A stretch of DNA of 64,000 nt. Origin: Acidimicrobiia bacterium. Its GTDB lineage: Bacteria > Actinomycetota > Acidimicrobiia > Acidimicrobiales > AC-14. The DNA lies in contig JAHFUR010000003.1 in the NCBI GenBank assembly GCA_023264995.1, forward strand, positions 62,001 through 126,000, in the 5' to 3' direction. Both the position numbers and the translations under genes were made by a program. Shown here in pieces: positions 8,742 to 18,400 of the stretch (positions are counted from its first letter, which is position 1; every line of letters starts with the position of its first letter). The notes under the pieces are model-generated. The model was not told the origin of the DNA, ran no database searches, and was given only the letters and a program-made list of their open reading frames with translations.

Positions 8742-9401
8742 TCAGGCCCGCTCCATGTCGCGCGCCCGCCCGTCCTCCACCACCACGGTGCGGGTGGTAA
8801 CCGACGCCAGCGCCTCCCGGTCGTGGTCGACCACCACAACCGCCATGCCCAACCCTGCCAGCTCCCGGAGGTGGGCAAGGACCGCTTCGGTGGACTCCCG
8901 GTCGAGCCCCATCAGGGGCTCGTCGACGAGCAACACGTGCGGCTGGGCCATCAGGGCCCGGCCGAGCACGACAAGGCTCTGCTCGCCTCCGGACAGGGCG
9001 CCGGCTTCGACATCGCGCCGGGCGGCGATCCTCGGGTAGCGATCGAGGAAGTCCGCCACCCGTGATTCGGCGCCCGCCTTGCGCCGGCACACGAACCCAC
9101 CCAGCTCGAGGTTGCGGCGGACGCTGAGATGGGGGAACACCCGGCGTCCCTGCGGCACCAGGCATACGCCATGCCTCACCATGGACTGCGGCGAGGAGCC
9201 CTCGACCCGCCGGCCGTCGAGGCGGACGGCGCCGCGATGGGGCACGATCAGGCCGGCCACGGCCGACAGGAGCGTCGACTTGCCCGCCCCGTTGCCACCG
9301 ACCACCCCGACGATCTCGCCGGCGCCGGCGGCAAAATCGAGCCCACGCAGGACCATGTGCTGCGCGCGCCGGACGTGCAGGCTTTCCACCGAGAGCCTCA
9401 T
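8742..9401 (-). CDS. livF: ABC importer ATP-binding protein, LivF type
   Basis: A 219-residue ABC ATPase with Walker A GGNGAGKST (about 34-42), signature LSGGEQ (about 136-141), Walker B VLLVDEP (about 156-162) and the H-loop Asp-His pair. The lengths of the insertions and the VPQGRRVFPHLSV segment match LivF rather than LivG. ATG 9401 overlaps the LivG-like stop. It energises the HAAT-family importer encoded by the rest of the operon, at the inner membrane face. Confidence 0.88.
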   Translation of the reverse strand: MRLSVESLHVRRAQHMVLRGLDFAAGAGEIVGVVGGNGAGKSTLLSAVAGLIVPHRGAVRLDGRRVEGSSPQSMVRHGVCLVPQGRRVFPHLSVRRNLELGGFVCRRKAGAESRVADFLDRYPRIAARRDVEAGALSGGEQSLVVLGRALMAQPHVLLVDEPLMGLDRESTEAVLAHLRELAGLGMAVVVVDHDREALASVTTRTVVVEDGRARDMERA

Positions 9402-10084
9402 GCCGTCGACGCTTTCGCCGTCGACGAACCGGCCCTTCCCAGCTCGAGTACCGACGTCGCCACCGCCTCGACCGCATCCTGATCGTGCTCGACCAGCACG
9501 ACGGCCGTCCCCGCCTCGACGAGCGCGGCGATACCGGCGAGAAGTCGCGGCCGGTCCTCGGCGGCCACGCCGGCCAGGGGTTCGTCGAGCAGGGCGACGG
9601 ACGGCCGGCCGACGAGGACGCGGGCCAGCTCGATGCGCTTGCGCTGGCCGTAGGAGACCTTGGACGCGAGGCGCCGGGACGGAAGGTCGATGCCGACGGC
9701 GTGGCGGGCCCAGGCGACGGATTCGGCTTGGAGGGCCCGGCGGGAGAGGGGGATGCTGGCGACCGACGGCAGCGCACCAGTGAGACCGAGGGCGATGTTG
9801 TCGTCGACACCGAGGTCGCCCACCAGCCGTGGTTCCTGGAAGCTGCGCCGGACACCGAGCCGGGCGAAGCCGGCTGGCGCCCACTCCGGCTGGGAGCCGT
9901 CGATCGCCACGGTCCCACCGTCCGGTTTGCGCAGGCCCGAGAGCACGTCCAGGAGCGTGGACTTGCCCGACCCGTTCCCGCCGACGACGGCCAGACAGGT
10001 GCCGGCGGCCACGTCGAGGTCCACCCGGTCGAGGGCCACCACGCCACCGAAACGACATTCGAGGCCCCGAGCCGTGAGCCTCAC
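9398..10084 (-). CDS. livG: ABC importer ATP-binding protein, LivG type
   Basis: A 228-residue ABC ATPase with Walker A GGNGSGKST (about 34-42), Walker B VALLDEP and a switch His in VEHD. The segment RRSFQEPRLV is typical of LivG. The signature region reads VSYGQRKRIE, which is the LivG-type variant of LSGGQ. It starts at GTG 10084, inside the LivM stop (GTGA overlap), and ends overlapping the LivF start. The tight overlaps indicate a single translationally coupled operon. Confidence 0.88.
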   Translation of the reverse strand: MRLTARGLECRFGGVVALDRVDLDVAAGTCLAVVGGNGSGKSTLLDVLSGLRKPDGGTVAIDGSQPEWAPAGFARLGVRRSFQEPRLVGDLGVDDNIALGLTGALPSVASIPLSRRALQAESVAWARHAVGIDLPSRRLASKVSYGQRKRIELARVLVGRPSVALLDEPLAGVAAEDRPRLLAGIAALVEAGTAVVLVEHDQDAVEAVATSVLELGRAGSSTAKASTA

Positions 10085-10974
10085 GCGGCCAGCAACCGAC
10101 GGATGCGCACACGGGCGAGCTCGCCGGCGGCTCGAAGGGACCCAGCGCGGGCGAGGACGACGGCGATCATCGCCGCACCGGTGACCCCCAGCCGTACCCC
10201 GGGGCGGCTCTGGAGCTGGTCGTCGACCACCAGGACGACAGCCGCGCCGAGCACCGCTCCACCGATGCGGCCGAGGCCGCCCAGGACCACCATGATCACG
10301 ATCTGGAAGCTCGGCACGATCCCGAAAGACACTGACGAGACGAAGCCGCTGAAGCCGGCCGAGAAGCCGCCGGCCAGCCCGGCCAGTGTCCCGCCCAGCC
10401 CGAAGGCGAGCAGCTTGAGCGCACCCGGGCGCACGCCCATCGTCGTCGCCGCCACCTCGTCGGCGCGCACCGCCAGCATGGCCCGCCCGGCCGCCGAACC
10501 CCGCAGCCAGCGGGCCAAGAGGTAGGCGAGGGCCACCAGCGCCAGCGCCGGCCGGTAGAGATCGCTCGGAGCAACCAGGTCGCGGCCGACGGCACGTAGC
10601 GGGGCGACGCCGGCAAGGCCTCCGGACCCGCCCGTGAACGACGCATTGGCCTCGATCACCCGCAGCACCTCGCCCAGGGCGAAGGTGACCAGCGCCACCT
10701 GCTCGGCCCGCACCCGCAGCGCCGGCAGCCCGAGGAGCACGCCGGCCACGCCACCGGCCGCCGTGGCCACGGCCAGCGCCGGCCACGGCCCCAGGCCGTG
10801 GCGCACGGTGAGGATGGCGACGGCGTACGCGCCGACGCCGAACAGGGCCGCCTGGGCGAAGCAGGGCTGGCCGCAGAAACCCCACGTGATCTGGAGGCCG
10901 ATTGCCACCGTGGCGAAGATGGCGATGTTGACACCGAGACGCAGCGTCGACCCGCTCGGCCCGAAGAGCGGCAC
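10081..10974 (-). CDS. livM: ABC importer permease, LivM type
   Basis: A permease of about 297 residues with eight or more predicted membrane spans and the family segments WGFCGQPCFAQAALFGVGAYA near the N terminus and the ATP-binding-protein contact loop around AVRADEVAATTMGV. The start is uncertain: GTG 10974 is the first standard start, yet the 25 codons upstream to the substrate-binding gene stop are open and encode a further hydrophobic stretch (LPVLVLAAAWA), so a non-standard start nearer 11050 is possible. It pairs with the LivH-type permease two genes upstream. Confidence 0.85.
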   Translation of the reverse strand: MPLFGPSGSTLRLGVNIAIFATVAIGLQITWGFCGQPCFAQAALFGVGAYAVAILTVRHGLGPWPALAVATAAGGVAGVLLGLPALRVRAEQVALVTFALGEVLRVIEANASFTGGSGGLAGVAPLRAVGRDLVAPSDLYRPALALVALAYLLARWLRGSAAGRAMLAVRADEVAATTMGVRPGALKLLAFGLGGTLAGLAGGFSAGFSGFVSSVSFGIVPSFQIVIMVVLGGLGRIGGAVLGAAVVLVVDDQLQSRPGVRLGVTGAAMIAVVLARAGSLRAAGELARVRIRRLLAA

Positions 10975-11051
10975 CGCCCACGCCGCGGCCAGAACGAGGA
11001 CGGGCAGGCGACGGAGTGCCGCCTCGGGCAGCCGGGGCAGCCAGGCCAGGG

Positions 11052-12263
11052 TCAGCGGCTGAGGGGCAGCGATTTCACGTCCTTGCCGTCGAAGGAGAAC
11101 CCGCTCTGGAACACGAACTTCCCGTCCTTGACTTTGAAGACCCAGATAGGCCGGCCCAACGGGTTCCCGCTGGCATCGAAGGAGAGGGCGCCCACCCCGG
11201 TGTCGGCGATGGCGACCTTGCCGATGGCGTCGCCCAGGGCGGCCCGGTCCGCCGGCCCGGTGGCCAACGCCGCCGCCACCACCTTGATGGACTCGTAGCC
11301 ATGGGCGGCCGGCGGCGGCACGTCGGCACTGCCGAACCGGGTCTTGTAGGCCGAGGTGAAGGCCGCGTTCGCCGGGCTGGCCGACGCTGCGTCGTAATCC
11401 ACGACACCGATGAGCCCCTCACGGGCCGGACCGCCACGCTCGAGCAGCGACGGGTCGAACGCCCCGCCGCCGGCGTCGACGATGCGAGGGGTCCATTCCA
11501 ACTTCTTCACCGCGGTGAGCGCGGCGATCACGTCGCCGGCGTAACCCACCGTCACGAGGGTGTCGGCGCCGCTGTTCTTGGCCGCCAGCACCTGGGTCTG
11601 CACGTCGGCGTCGCCCGAGCCCATGGTCGCGACATTCGAGACGGTGAGCCCCTTTGCCTGGGCCGCCTGTTGCGCCAGCTTGGAGATCGAGTCGCCGAAC
11701 TCGCCGGTGATCTGGAGGATGGCGACCTTCTTGGCCCCGGCGTCCTTGGCCGCCTGGATACCGGCTGCTGCATAGGCGCCGTGGGGGCTGGCCAGGATGA
11801 ACGTGCGCTGCGAGTCACGGGTGATCGCCGGGGAGGATGCGTAGGAGGAGATGAGCGGGACACCGGCGCGGTTCAGGATCGGCTTCGCCGCCAGTGCCCC
11901 GTCGCTCCCGGCCAGGCCGGTGAAGGCCCAGATCGACTTGTCGTCGACGACCTTCTGCGCGGCGTCGGCGTCCTGCTTCGGGTCGAGCTGGTCGTCGAAG
12001 GGCACGATCTCGATCTTGGAACCCTTGTACGGCCCGCTGGCGATCCCGCCCGCCCGGTTGAGCTCGTCAACTGCGATCTGGGCGCCATCGAGGATCGGCT
12101 TGCCGTAGATCGCGTAGGCCCCGGCCAGCGGGCCAGCCACCGCCACCTTGAAGGTGCGGGCTCCGGTGGAGCCGCCGGCGGAATCGGGCTTGGAATCCGA
12201 CCCGCACGCGCTCGCCACCATCAGGGCGACGACGGACAAGCCGAGGCCAAATTTGCGCAACAC
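11052..12263 (-). CDS. ABC importer substrate-binding lipoprotein (Leu/Ile/Val-binding type)
   Basis: A 403-residue periplasmic-binding-protein type I lipoprotein. GTG 12263 follows GGAGGGAGAGA; residues 1-20 are a signal ending in the lipobox VASAC, with Cys20 lipidated. The mature part shows the family pattern VAGPLAGAYAIYGKPILDGAQIA at the N lobe and the SSYASSPAITRD binding-site region. It captures ligand outside the membrane for the LivHMGF importer. With an acyl-CoA synthetase in the operon the ligand may be an organic acid (inference). Confidence 0.88.
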   Translation of the reverse strand: MLRKFGLGLSVVALMVASACGSDSKPDSAGGSTGARTFKVAVAGPLAGAYAIYGKPILDGAQIAVDELNRAGGIASGPYKGSKIEIVPFDDQLDPKQDADAAQKVVDDKSIWAFTGLAGSDGALAAKPILNRAGVPLISSYASSPAITRDSQRTFILASPHGAYAAAGIQAAKDAGAKKVAILQITGEFGDSISKLAQQAAQAKGLTVSNVATMGSGDADVQTQVLAAKNSGADTLVTVGYAGDVIAALTAVKKLEWTPRIVDAGGGAFDPSLLERGGPAREGLIGVVDYDAASASPANAAFTSAYKTRFGSADVPPPAAHGYESIKVVAAALATGPADRAALGDAIGKVAIADTGVGALSFDASGNPLGRPIWVFKVKDGKFVFQSGFSFDGKDVKSLPLSR

Positions 12264-12337
12264 TCTCTCTCCCTCCAAGGGCGGCCCCTCCGACCGCCCG
12301 GATTGCAGACCCACCATAGATCAACGCCGGTTGAAAT

Positions 12338-13210
12338 CTAGTCCGACCGAACTGCGGCGGATCGGCGGTCCGGCCAGGCCACCAGGACGCACGCGAGGAC
12401 CGTGAACGACACCGCCTCGCGGTACCCGCTGGGGAGCCCGTAGGACAGGAAGGTGGTGGCCAGGCCCAGGCCCAGCCCGCCCGCCACGGCGCCCACCAAC
12501 GACGCCCGCGCCCCGATGACGGCGGCGCTGAACGCGATCACGGTCGCCGACCAGCCCAAGGAGAGCTTCAGGGTCTCGAAGGTCGCGGCGTACAGGATCC
12601 CTCCGGCGCCGGCGATGACGCCGGCGATCGCGTAGACCGAGGCGACGGCCAACGCGACGGGGAGACCGACCAGCCGGGCGGCGGTGAGATCCTCGGCGAC
12701 GGCGGTCACGATCAGGCCCGGCCGGGTGCGGACAAGGAACCGCTGCCCTGCGAGCGCAACGGCCACGGCCGCGGCGATGGCCAGCGGCGCCGCCACCGGC
12801 AGGCCGGCGCCGGCCAGGCGGAGCTCGCCACCGGGGAGCAGGTCGGGGAAGGCCCGGTCCGCGGCGCCGAAGCGCCACTGGGTGAGGTTGCGCAGGACCA
12901 GCGCGGCACCGAGCGAGGTCACGAGTGGGGCGAGGGCATCGCCGGTGAAGCGCAGCGGCCGGAAGGCTGTCTGGTCGACCACCGCGCCGGCGACGGCGCC
13001 GACGGCCATGCCGGCAAGGACGGCGAGCGCCGGGCTGGCGGTGGCCTCCCAGACGCCGAGGCAGGCGAAGGTGGCAACCATGAGAACGTCGCCGTGGGCC
13101 AGGTTCATGAGGCCGAGGACGTCGTAGACGGCGGCGTAGCCGAGGGCGAACACGGCGTACACCGCACCCGTTCCCAGGCCGAGAACCGCCAGGGTGGCGA
13201 TCGTCGACAT
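12338..13210 (-). CDS. livH: ABC importer permease, LivH type
   Basis: A 290-residue permease with about eight membrane spans. The N-terminal segment YDVLGLMNLAHGDVLM is the LivH hallmark, and TAVAEDLTAARLVGL is the cytoplasmic coupling loop. ATG 13210 has GGAGAG upstream. It is the first gene of a seven-gene minus-strand operon (LivH, binding protein, LivM, LivG, LivF, acyl-CoA synthetase, NTF2-like). Confidence 0.88.
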   Translation of the reverse strand: MSTIATLAVLGLGTGAVYAVFALGYAAVYDVLGLMNLAHGDVLMVATFACLGVWEATASPALAVLAGMAVGAVAGAVVDQTAFRPLRFTGDALAPLVTSLGAALVLRNLTQWRFGAADRAFPDLLPGGELRLAGAGLPVAAPLAIAAAVAVALAGQRFLVRTRPGLIVTAVAEDLTAARLVGLPVALAVASVYAIAGVIAGAGGILYAATFETLKLSLGWSATVIAFSAAVIGARASLVGAVAGGLGLGLATTFLSYGLPSGYREAVSFTVLACVLVAWPDRRSAAVRSD

Positions 13211-13438
13211 CAGGGTGCTCGGCTCTCCTTCCGCCTCATGGACTGCCGACGACCGTACTGCGGTGGGAAATCACCGCGCGGCGCCGAGCCACCTGGGCGT
13301 GCAGTTACCGTCGAGCCGTATGCGACCATCGCCTCGACCGACCTGCGCAGCACCCAGACCGTGGCGGCGATGGGCGACGGGCGAGGGTGGTGAGCTGGGC
13401 TGGTGGTGCGAGGTCGGCCGCCACGGGTTGCGCCGGCG

Positions 13439-14242
13439 GTGACGCAGGAGGGCCACCAGGCCTCGGTCGCCTCGGCCTACTCCGCGACCGCGGGCGCGTG
13501 GCAACGCGGGCCGGGCCGGATCTACGACCGGATGGCGGCCGTCGTCGTCGAGCGGTCGCCCGTGACCGTCACGGGCGGGTCGGCGCTTGACGTCGGGGCC
13601 GGCACCGGTGCCGCCAGTCGCGCGCTGTTGCGGGCGGGAGCCGCCCAGGTGGTGGCCGTCGACGCCGCCGCCGGCATGCTCGCCCACGACGCCGCTCGTC
13701 GGCCGCCTGCGGCCGTGGCCGACGCCCTGGCGCTCCCCTTCGCCGACGCCTCGTTCGACGTGACGGTGGCCGCCTTCTCGCTGAACCACCTGCCCGACCC
13801 GGGGGCCGGCTTGGCCGAGGCGGCGCGCGTCACCCGCAGTGGCGGGGCCGTGCTCGCGTCCGCGTATGCGGCCGACGACTTCCATCCGGTAAAGGGGGCG
13901 GTGGAGTCAGCCCTGGCGGCCGCGGGTTGGTCGCCCGCCGCGTGGTACGACAAGGTGCGGACGGCGGCGGTCCCGAAGCTGGCGACGCTGGAGGCCGGGC
14001 GGCGCGCCGCCTCCCTCGCCGGCCTCGACGCCGACGTCGTCGCCATCCGGGTGCCCTTCCCGGACCTCGACGCCGGCGGCCTGGTGGCGTGGCGCATGGG
14101 CATGGCCCAGCACGCTCCGTTCGTGGCGTCGCTGGGGGTCGGGGAGCGGGCGGCGGTGGCGGCCGACGCTCTCGCCCGCCTGGGCGGCGAGTGGCCGACG
14201 CTCGAGCGGTCGATCATCCTCGTTCGCGCCCAGGTGCACTGA
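13439..14242 (+). CDS. SAM-dependent class I methyltransferase
   Basis: A 267-residue methyltransferase of the UbiE/Methyltransf_11 type. The SAM-binding motif I reads ALDVGAGTGAAS (about residues 50-61), followed by an acidic ribose-binding VAVDAA and the motif FDVTVAAFSLNHLPDP. GTG 13439 is chosen because family homology begins a few residues later; a start at 13403 would add an unconserved basic stretch. The methyl acceptor is unknown. The 228-base gap to the divergent livH gene probably holds both promoters. Confidence 0.8.
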   Translation: MTQEGHQASVASAYSATAGAWQRGPGRIYDRMAAVVVERSPVTVTGGSALDVGAGTGAASRALLRAGAAQVVAVDAAAGMLAHDAARRPPAAVADALALPFADASFDVTVAAFSLNHLPDPGAGLAEAARVTRSGGAVLASAYAADDFHPVKGAVESALAAAGWSPAAWYDKVRTAAVPKLATLEAGRRAASLAGLDADVVAIRVPFPDLDAGGLVAWRMGMAQHAPFVASLGVGERAAVAADALARLGGEWPTLERSIILVRAQVH

Positions 14243-14257
14243 CCCCCAGCCGGCGGC

Positions 14258-14461
14258 CTACGCCCGCGCTGCGTCGGGGGCCCGGAGGTGGATCAGTGCC
14301 CGGTCGAAGCCGACGAGCACCCGCCCGAGCTCGTCGGCTTGCTCGGGGGACTGGGCGGCCATGGCCGCCTCGGCCATACGGGCGCCGGCCACCAGCGCGG
14401 CCAGCTCCTCCACCTTCAGCGTGGCCCGGACGAGCCCAGGCCGGTCCCAGTCCAGCTTCAT
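14258..14461 (-). CDS. Small acidic helical protein downstream of the AhpD-like gene
   Basis: A 67-residue protein predicted to be almost all helix and rich in Ala and Glu. I do not recognise the family. ATG 14461 is one base after the AhpD-like gene stop, so the pair is co-transcribed and probably translationally coupled. That placement is the main reason to regard it as real. Confidence 0.55.
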   Translation of the reverse strand: MKLDWDRPGLVRATLKVEELAALVAGARMAEAAMAAQSPEQADELGRVLVGFDRALIHLRAPDAARA

Positions 14462-14462
14462 C

Positions 14463-14849
14463 TCAGGCTGCCGTGGCCTTGACGTGGTCGACCACCCGGT
14501 TGACCTGCGCCTTGAACTCGGCGAAGTCGACCTGCATCCCGTTGATGTAGAGGCTCCACCCGGAGACGATCTTCGTGTAGTGCATGGCCTCCTCGATCTC
14601 TTCGTCGGTCGCGCCGAACAGCTTGGCGGCCTCGGTGTGGAAGAGGGCGCAGTAGTGGCATCGGGTGGCGGCAGACACCGCGAGGCCGATCAGCTCCTTG
14701 TACTTGTTCGGGATGAGGGTCGCGCCGAACTGGACCCGCTTGATGAGGTCCCACTCCGAATCGATGTACTCGTCGGGGATCAGGTCGACGAACCCGATGA
14801 CCTCGCCGAACATCTCCTTCATCTCACGGTGCACGTCAGTGCGCGCCAT
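14463..14849 (-). CDS. Carboxymuconolactone decarboxylase/AhpD-family protein
   Basis: A 128-residue AhpD-like protein. The active-site motif is Cys64-x2-Cys67-x3-His71 in the context ATRCHYCALFHTEAA, typical of the alkylhydroperoxidase subgroup, followed by FGATDEEIEEA. ATG 14849 has AAGGAGGG upstream. Members of this group reduce peroxides through the CxxC pair or serve as partners in organic-compound breakdown; the redox Cys pair here favours an antioxidant role. Confidence 0.85.
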   Translation of the reverse strand: MARTDVHREMKEMFGEVIGFVDLIPDEYIDSEWDLIKRVQFGATLIPNKYKELIGLAVSAATRCHYCALFHTEAAKLFGATDEEIEEAMHYTKIVSGWSLYINGMQVDFAEFKAQVNRVVDHVKATAA

Positions 14850-14995
14850 GCCATTCCCTCCTTGTCGTCGGGCCCAAGGTCGAACCCCTGACCGCAACCT
14901 AGGAACGACGGCCTGCAGGACACCTGCACCCGTCGGCCACCCCGTCCCACCTCGACTGCAAGCCGGCTGCAGGGCCGGCGTCAGACGATCACGCC

Positions 14996-15421
14996 ATGCC
15001 CACAATCGACCTCCTCGGGACCACTGGCGTCGTCCAGACCGTCGACCGGTTCCTGGGGGCCGTATCCGCCGGGGCCGGCGTCCCGGCCGACCTGTTCAGC
15101 CCTGACGTCGTCCTCGACGCCACGGTTCCCGGCTGGCGGTTCACCGACCGTGGGGCCGATGCCGTCGCCCGCCGCTACAGCGAGTGGTTCGCCGACGAGG
15201 CCGCGTTCGAGGAACTGGAACGCCTTCCCGTCGACGGCGGGGAGGTCGTGACCTACCTCCTGTCGTGGGCCGAACGGGGTGTGCCCCACGCCGCCCATCA
15301 CTGCCACGTACTGCGGTTCGCGGCCGACGGTCGGATCGCGACGGACCGGTTCTTCTGTGGCGGTCGATGGGATGCCGGCCTCCTTGCCGAGATGGCCGCC
15401 GCGAGCGACGCGGGCTCGTAA
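14996..15421 (+). CDS. NTF2-like/SnoaL-type protein
   Basis: A 141-residue protein with an NTF2-like pattern: helices with FLGAVSAG and the strand motif FSPDVVLDATVPGWRF, then a beta sheet with HHCHVLRFAADGRI. Function unknown; homologous folds are isomerases, hydratases or binding proteins. It is divergent from the AhpD pair and convergent with the large SARP-type regulator. Confidence 0.7.
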   Translation: MPTIDLLGTTGVVQTVDRFLGAVSAGAGVPADLFSPDVVLDATVPGWRFTDRGADAVARRYSEWFADEAAFEELERLPVDGGEVVTYLLSWAERGVPHAAHHCHVLRFAADGRIATDRFFCGGRWDAGLLAEMAAASDAGS

Positions 15422-15427
15422 GCGCGG

Positions 15428-18400
15428 TCAGGCCCCGAGTACCCGATCGACCAACCGGCGCGCCTGCTCGCCGCCGGCGCCGGCGCCGGCCACGACCGTC
15501 GCCGCCCAGCGCTCCGCCTCCAGGCGCCACTGGTCCGACCGACGCTCGGCCGCGAGGGCGAACGCCAGCGGCCAGCCGTCCAGCACCGCGCACCGCCCGA
15601 GCCCGGCGATGACCGCGGACAGCCGTTCGTCCGGGACCGACCGGTCGGCAAGGCCGCCGATGGCGCCCGCCAGGAGCGCGTAGCGCCCCGCACCCCGCCG
15701 GGCGGCGTCGTCGGCGACTTCCCCCGCCAGGGCCGCGGCCGCCGCCGGGTCACCGCCGGCCAGGGCCAGCCTCGCCCGCAGCAGGCCGAGACGGTGCCGC
15801 TGGTGCCACGCCATGGTGCCGCCCCACGCATCGAGCGGAGCGAGCCGCCTGGCCAGCGCCTCCGCTCCGGCGGCATCGCCGCGCAGGAGGCAGCCGTCGG
15901 CAAGGTCGAGCAGCGCGACGTAGTAGGCCTCGGCCATCGCTTCGGCGGACGGGCCACCGACGCCCCCCGTCGCCTCGAACGCCCGCCAGTTGGCCTCATC
16001 GGCTTCCTCGGCCCGACCCGACCAGCGCAGGATCCAGGCCCGGGCGTTGGCCGCGGGCCCGGACAGGCGCGTCCCGATGGAGCCCGTCCGCTCGACGGCA
16101 CCATCGAGGTCGTCCGACACGGCGAGGGCGTCGGACACGCGTCCGAGCTGCCCGAGGGCGAGGATGCGGTTGAACCGAAGGTGGAAAGGCGCCCACGGGT
16201 GGGCCAGGGAATCCGGGTCGACCATGGGCCGGGCCAGGGCCTCGAGCGCGTCGAGCGGCCTGCCTTGGTGGATGCGGGCCTGGGCCAGCCACACGTCGGC
16301 GATGCCCCGCACCGCCGGCGGGCCACACGTCACCGCCGAAAGGCGCTCGACCGCACCGGCCAGGTCGCCCAGGCCATGGCGGACGCGCCCGGCGAGCGCC
16401 AGCGCGCTGACCCGCACCGGCTCGTCGGCCGCCCGCGCCGCGGCCTCGTCGGCGTAGGCACACGCTTCGTCGTAGCGGCGCCGGTAGTAGGCGACCCATC
16501 CCGCCACCTCGAGGGCGGCAGCCCCTCCGCCCAGGGCGATGGCCCGCTCCGCGTCCGCCGCCGCCGCCTCGTAGGAGACGCGGCTCATCCGGAGCCGCGC
16601 CCGGGCGATCAGAGCTTCCGCCGTGGGCACCAGGTCGAGGGCCGCCCCCAGATGCGCTTCTGCCGCATCCACGTCGAAGCGGGCCGACGCGGCCAGTGCG
16701 GCGGCCACGAACGAGGCGGACGCCAGGGACCTGTCGCCTCCCGCCCGGGCGTGGAGGGCCACGGCGAGCGAGTCCGGGCTGGACCGGCCGGCCAGCGCTC
16801 GGGCCGTGACCTGATGGAGGAGGGCGCGCCGGGCCGCGCCGGTGGCCGCTTCGAGCGCCTCGCGGAACAGTTGATGGCGGAACACGAAGCCGTTCCCCGC
16901 CTCGACGAGGAGGCCGGCCCGAGCGGCGGCCTCGAGGTGGGCGAGCACGTCGCCGACGGGGGTGCGCGCCACCTGGGCGAGCAGCTCGAGGTCGCACTCG
17001 GGGCCGAGGACGGCGGCCACGCGCAGCGTGGCGGCCACGTCCTTACCGAGGGCGTCGACCCGAGAGGCCACTGCGTCGGGCAACGTCGCCGGCATCTCCT
17101 CGCCCCCGCCGTTCGCCAGCGCAGCGAGCAGGAGCGGGTGCCCACCGCTGCGCTCGTACAGCGCCCCCGCCCGGTCGGCGCCGACGAGCTCGGCCACGGC
17201 GTCGCGGGCGAGCGGGCCCAGCATGATGCGACGGGTCGCTTCGAGGTCCTTCGCCCCGCCCGGCCGGGCCGTGACGACCAGGAGAGCGCCCTGGCAGCGC
17301 CGGCGGGCGAAGGCGAGCCACGCCAACGTGCCGCCACCGGCCACGTGAAGATCCTCGACCACGAGCACGACCGGGTGGCCATTCCCGGCGCGCGAGACCA
17401 CGGCCGCCAGCGCGGCGAAGACCCGGTTGCGGGCCGCCTGTGCATCGGCAACCACCGTCGCCGGCGCGCCCGTGATCGGTCCCAGCAGCGGCGCCAGGGT
17501 CGACGCGTCGTCGCCGACGAGAGCGGTGGCCCGCTCCGTGCCGATGTCACGGAGGTGGTCCGCGAGCGCGTCGGCCACCGGTTGCAGCGGCAGGTCCCGA
17601 CCGAGCTCATCGCACCGACCGTGCAGCACGACGGCTTCTTGGGCGATTGACTCCGTCCAGGAGCGGACCAGGGTGGTCTTGCCCATCCCGGCCTCGCCCT
17701 CCACGACGACCAGGCCCAACCCGCCTCCGGCCACGGCGGCGAGGGCGGCGTCGAGCTCGGCCAGCTCGGACGCCCGCCCGACCAGTCCCGGCGGCACCTG
17801 CCGGCGGGACTGGGGACCGGGAGCGCCGTCGCCGTCGGCGGCGGCGAGGGCCTCGGCATACAGCGCCTCGGTGTCAGCGGTCGGCGGTACGCCGAGATCA
17901 TCCGCCAGGCGCTTCCTCACCCGGGCGTAGGTGGCAAGCGCCGATGCGGGGCGGCCGGCGGCGAGGTGCGAGCGGATCAGGGCCCGGAGCACGACCTCGT
18001 CGTAGGGATCGCTGGCCAGGGCCTGCTCGGCGAGCGCCGTGGCCGCCCCGTGGTCACCGGCCGCGACCGCGGCGTCGACCGCCAGCCGCTCGACGCGCGA
18101 CACCACTGCGCCGATCGTGACCCGCGCCGCCTCGATCCACTCCCCGTCCTCGTCGGGCAGCAACGGGCCCCGAGCCAGCGCGAGCGCTGCGCCTGCTGCC
18201 GCTCGCGCCGCCCCAACCCGGTCCTCGTCCAGGGCCTTCGACGCCGTCGCCGCCAGGTCGGAGACCTCGTCGACGTCCAGCCAGTCGGCGACGAGGACGT
18301 ACCCCGCGTCGGTTCGGACGATCCGCTCGGCCCCGAGGACGCCGCGGAGCCGTGACACCAGCACGCCGACCTGCTCGGCGGGGTGCGACGGCTGCGTCTC

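Noticed and set aside
8533-10112. Long minus-strand frames across the LivF and LivG genes
   Set aside because: They are out-of-frame readings or upstream extensions of the real ABC ATPase genes, which have clear start overlaps.
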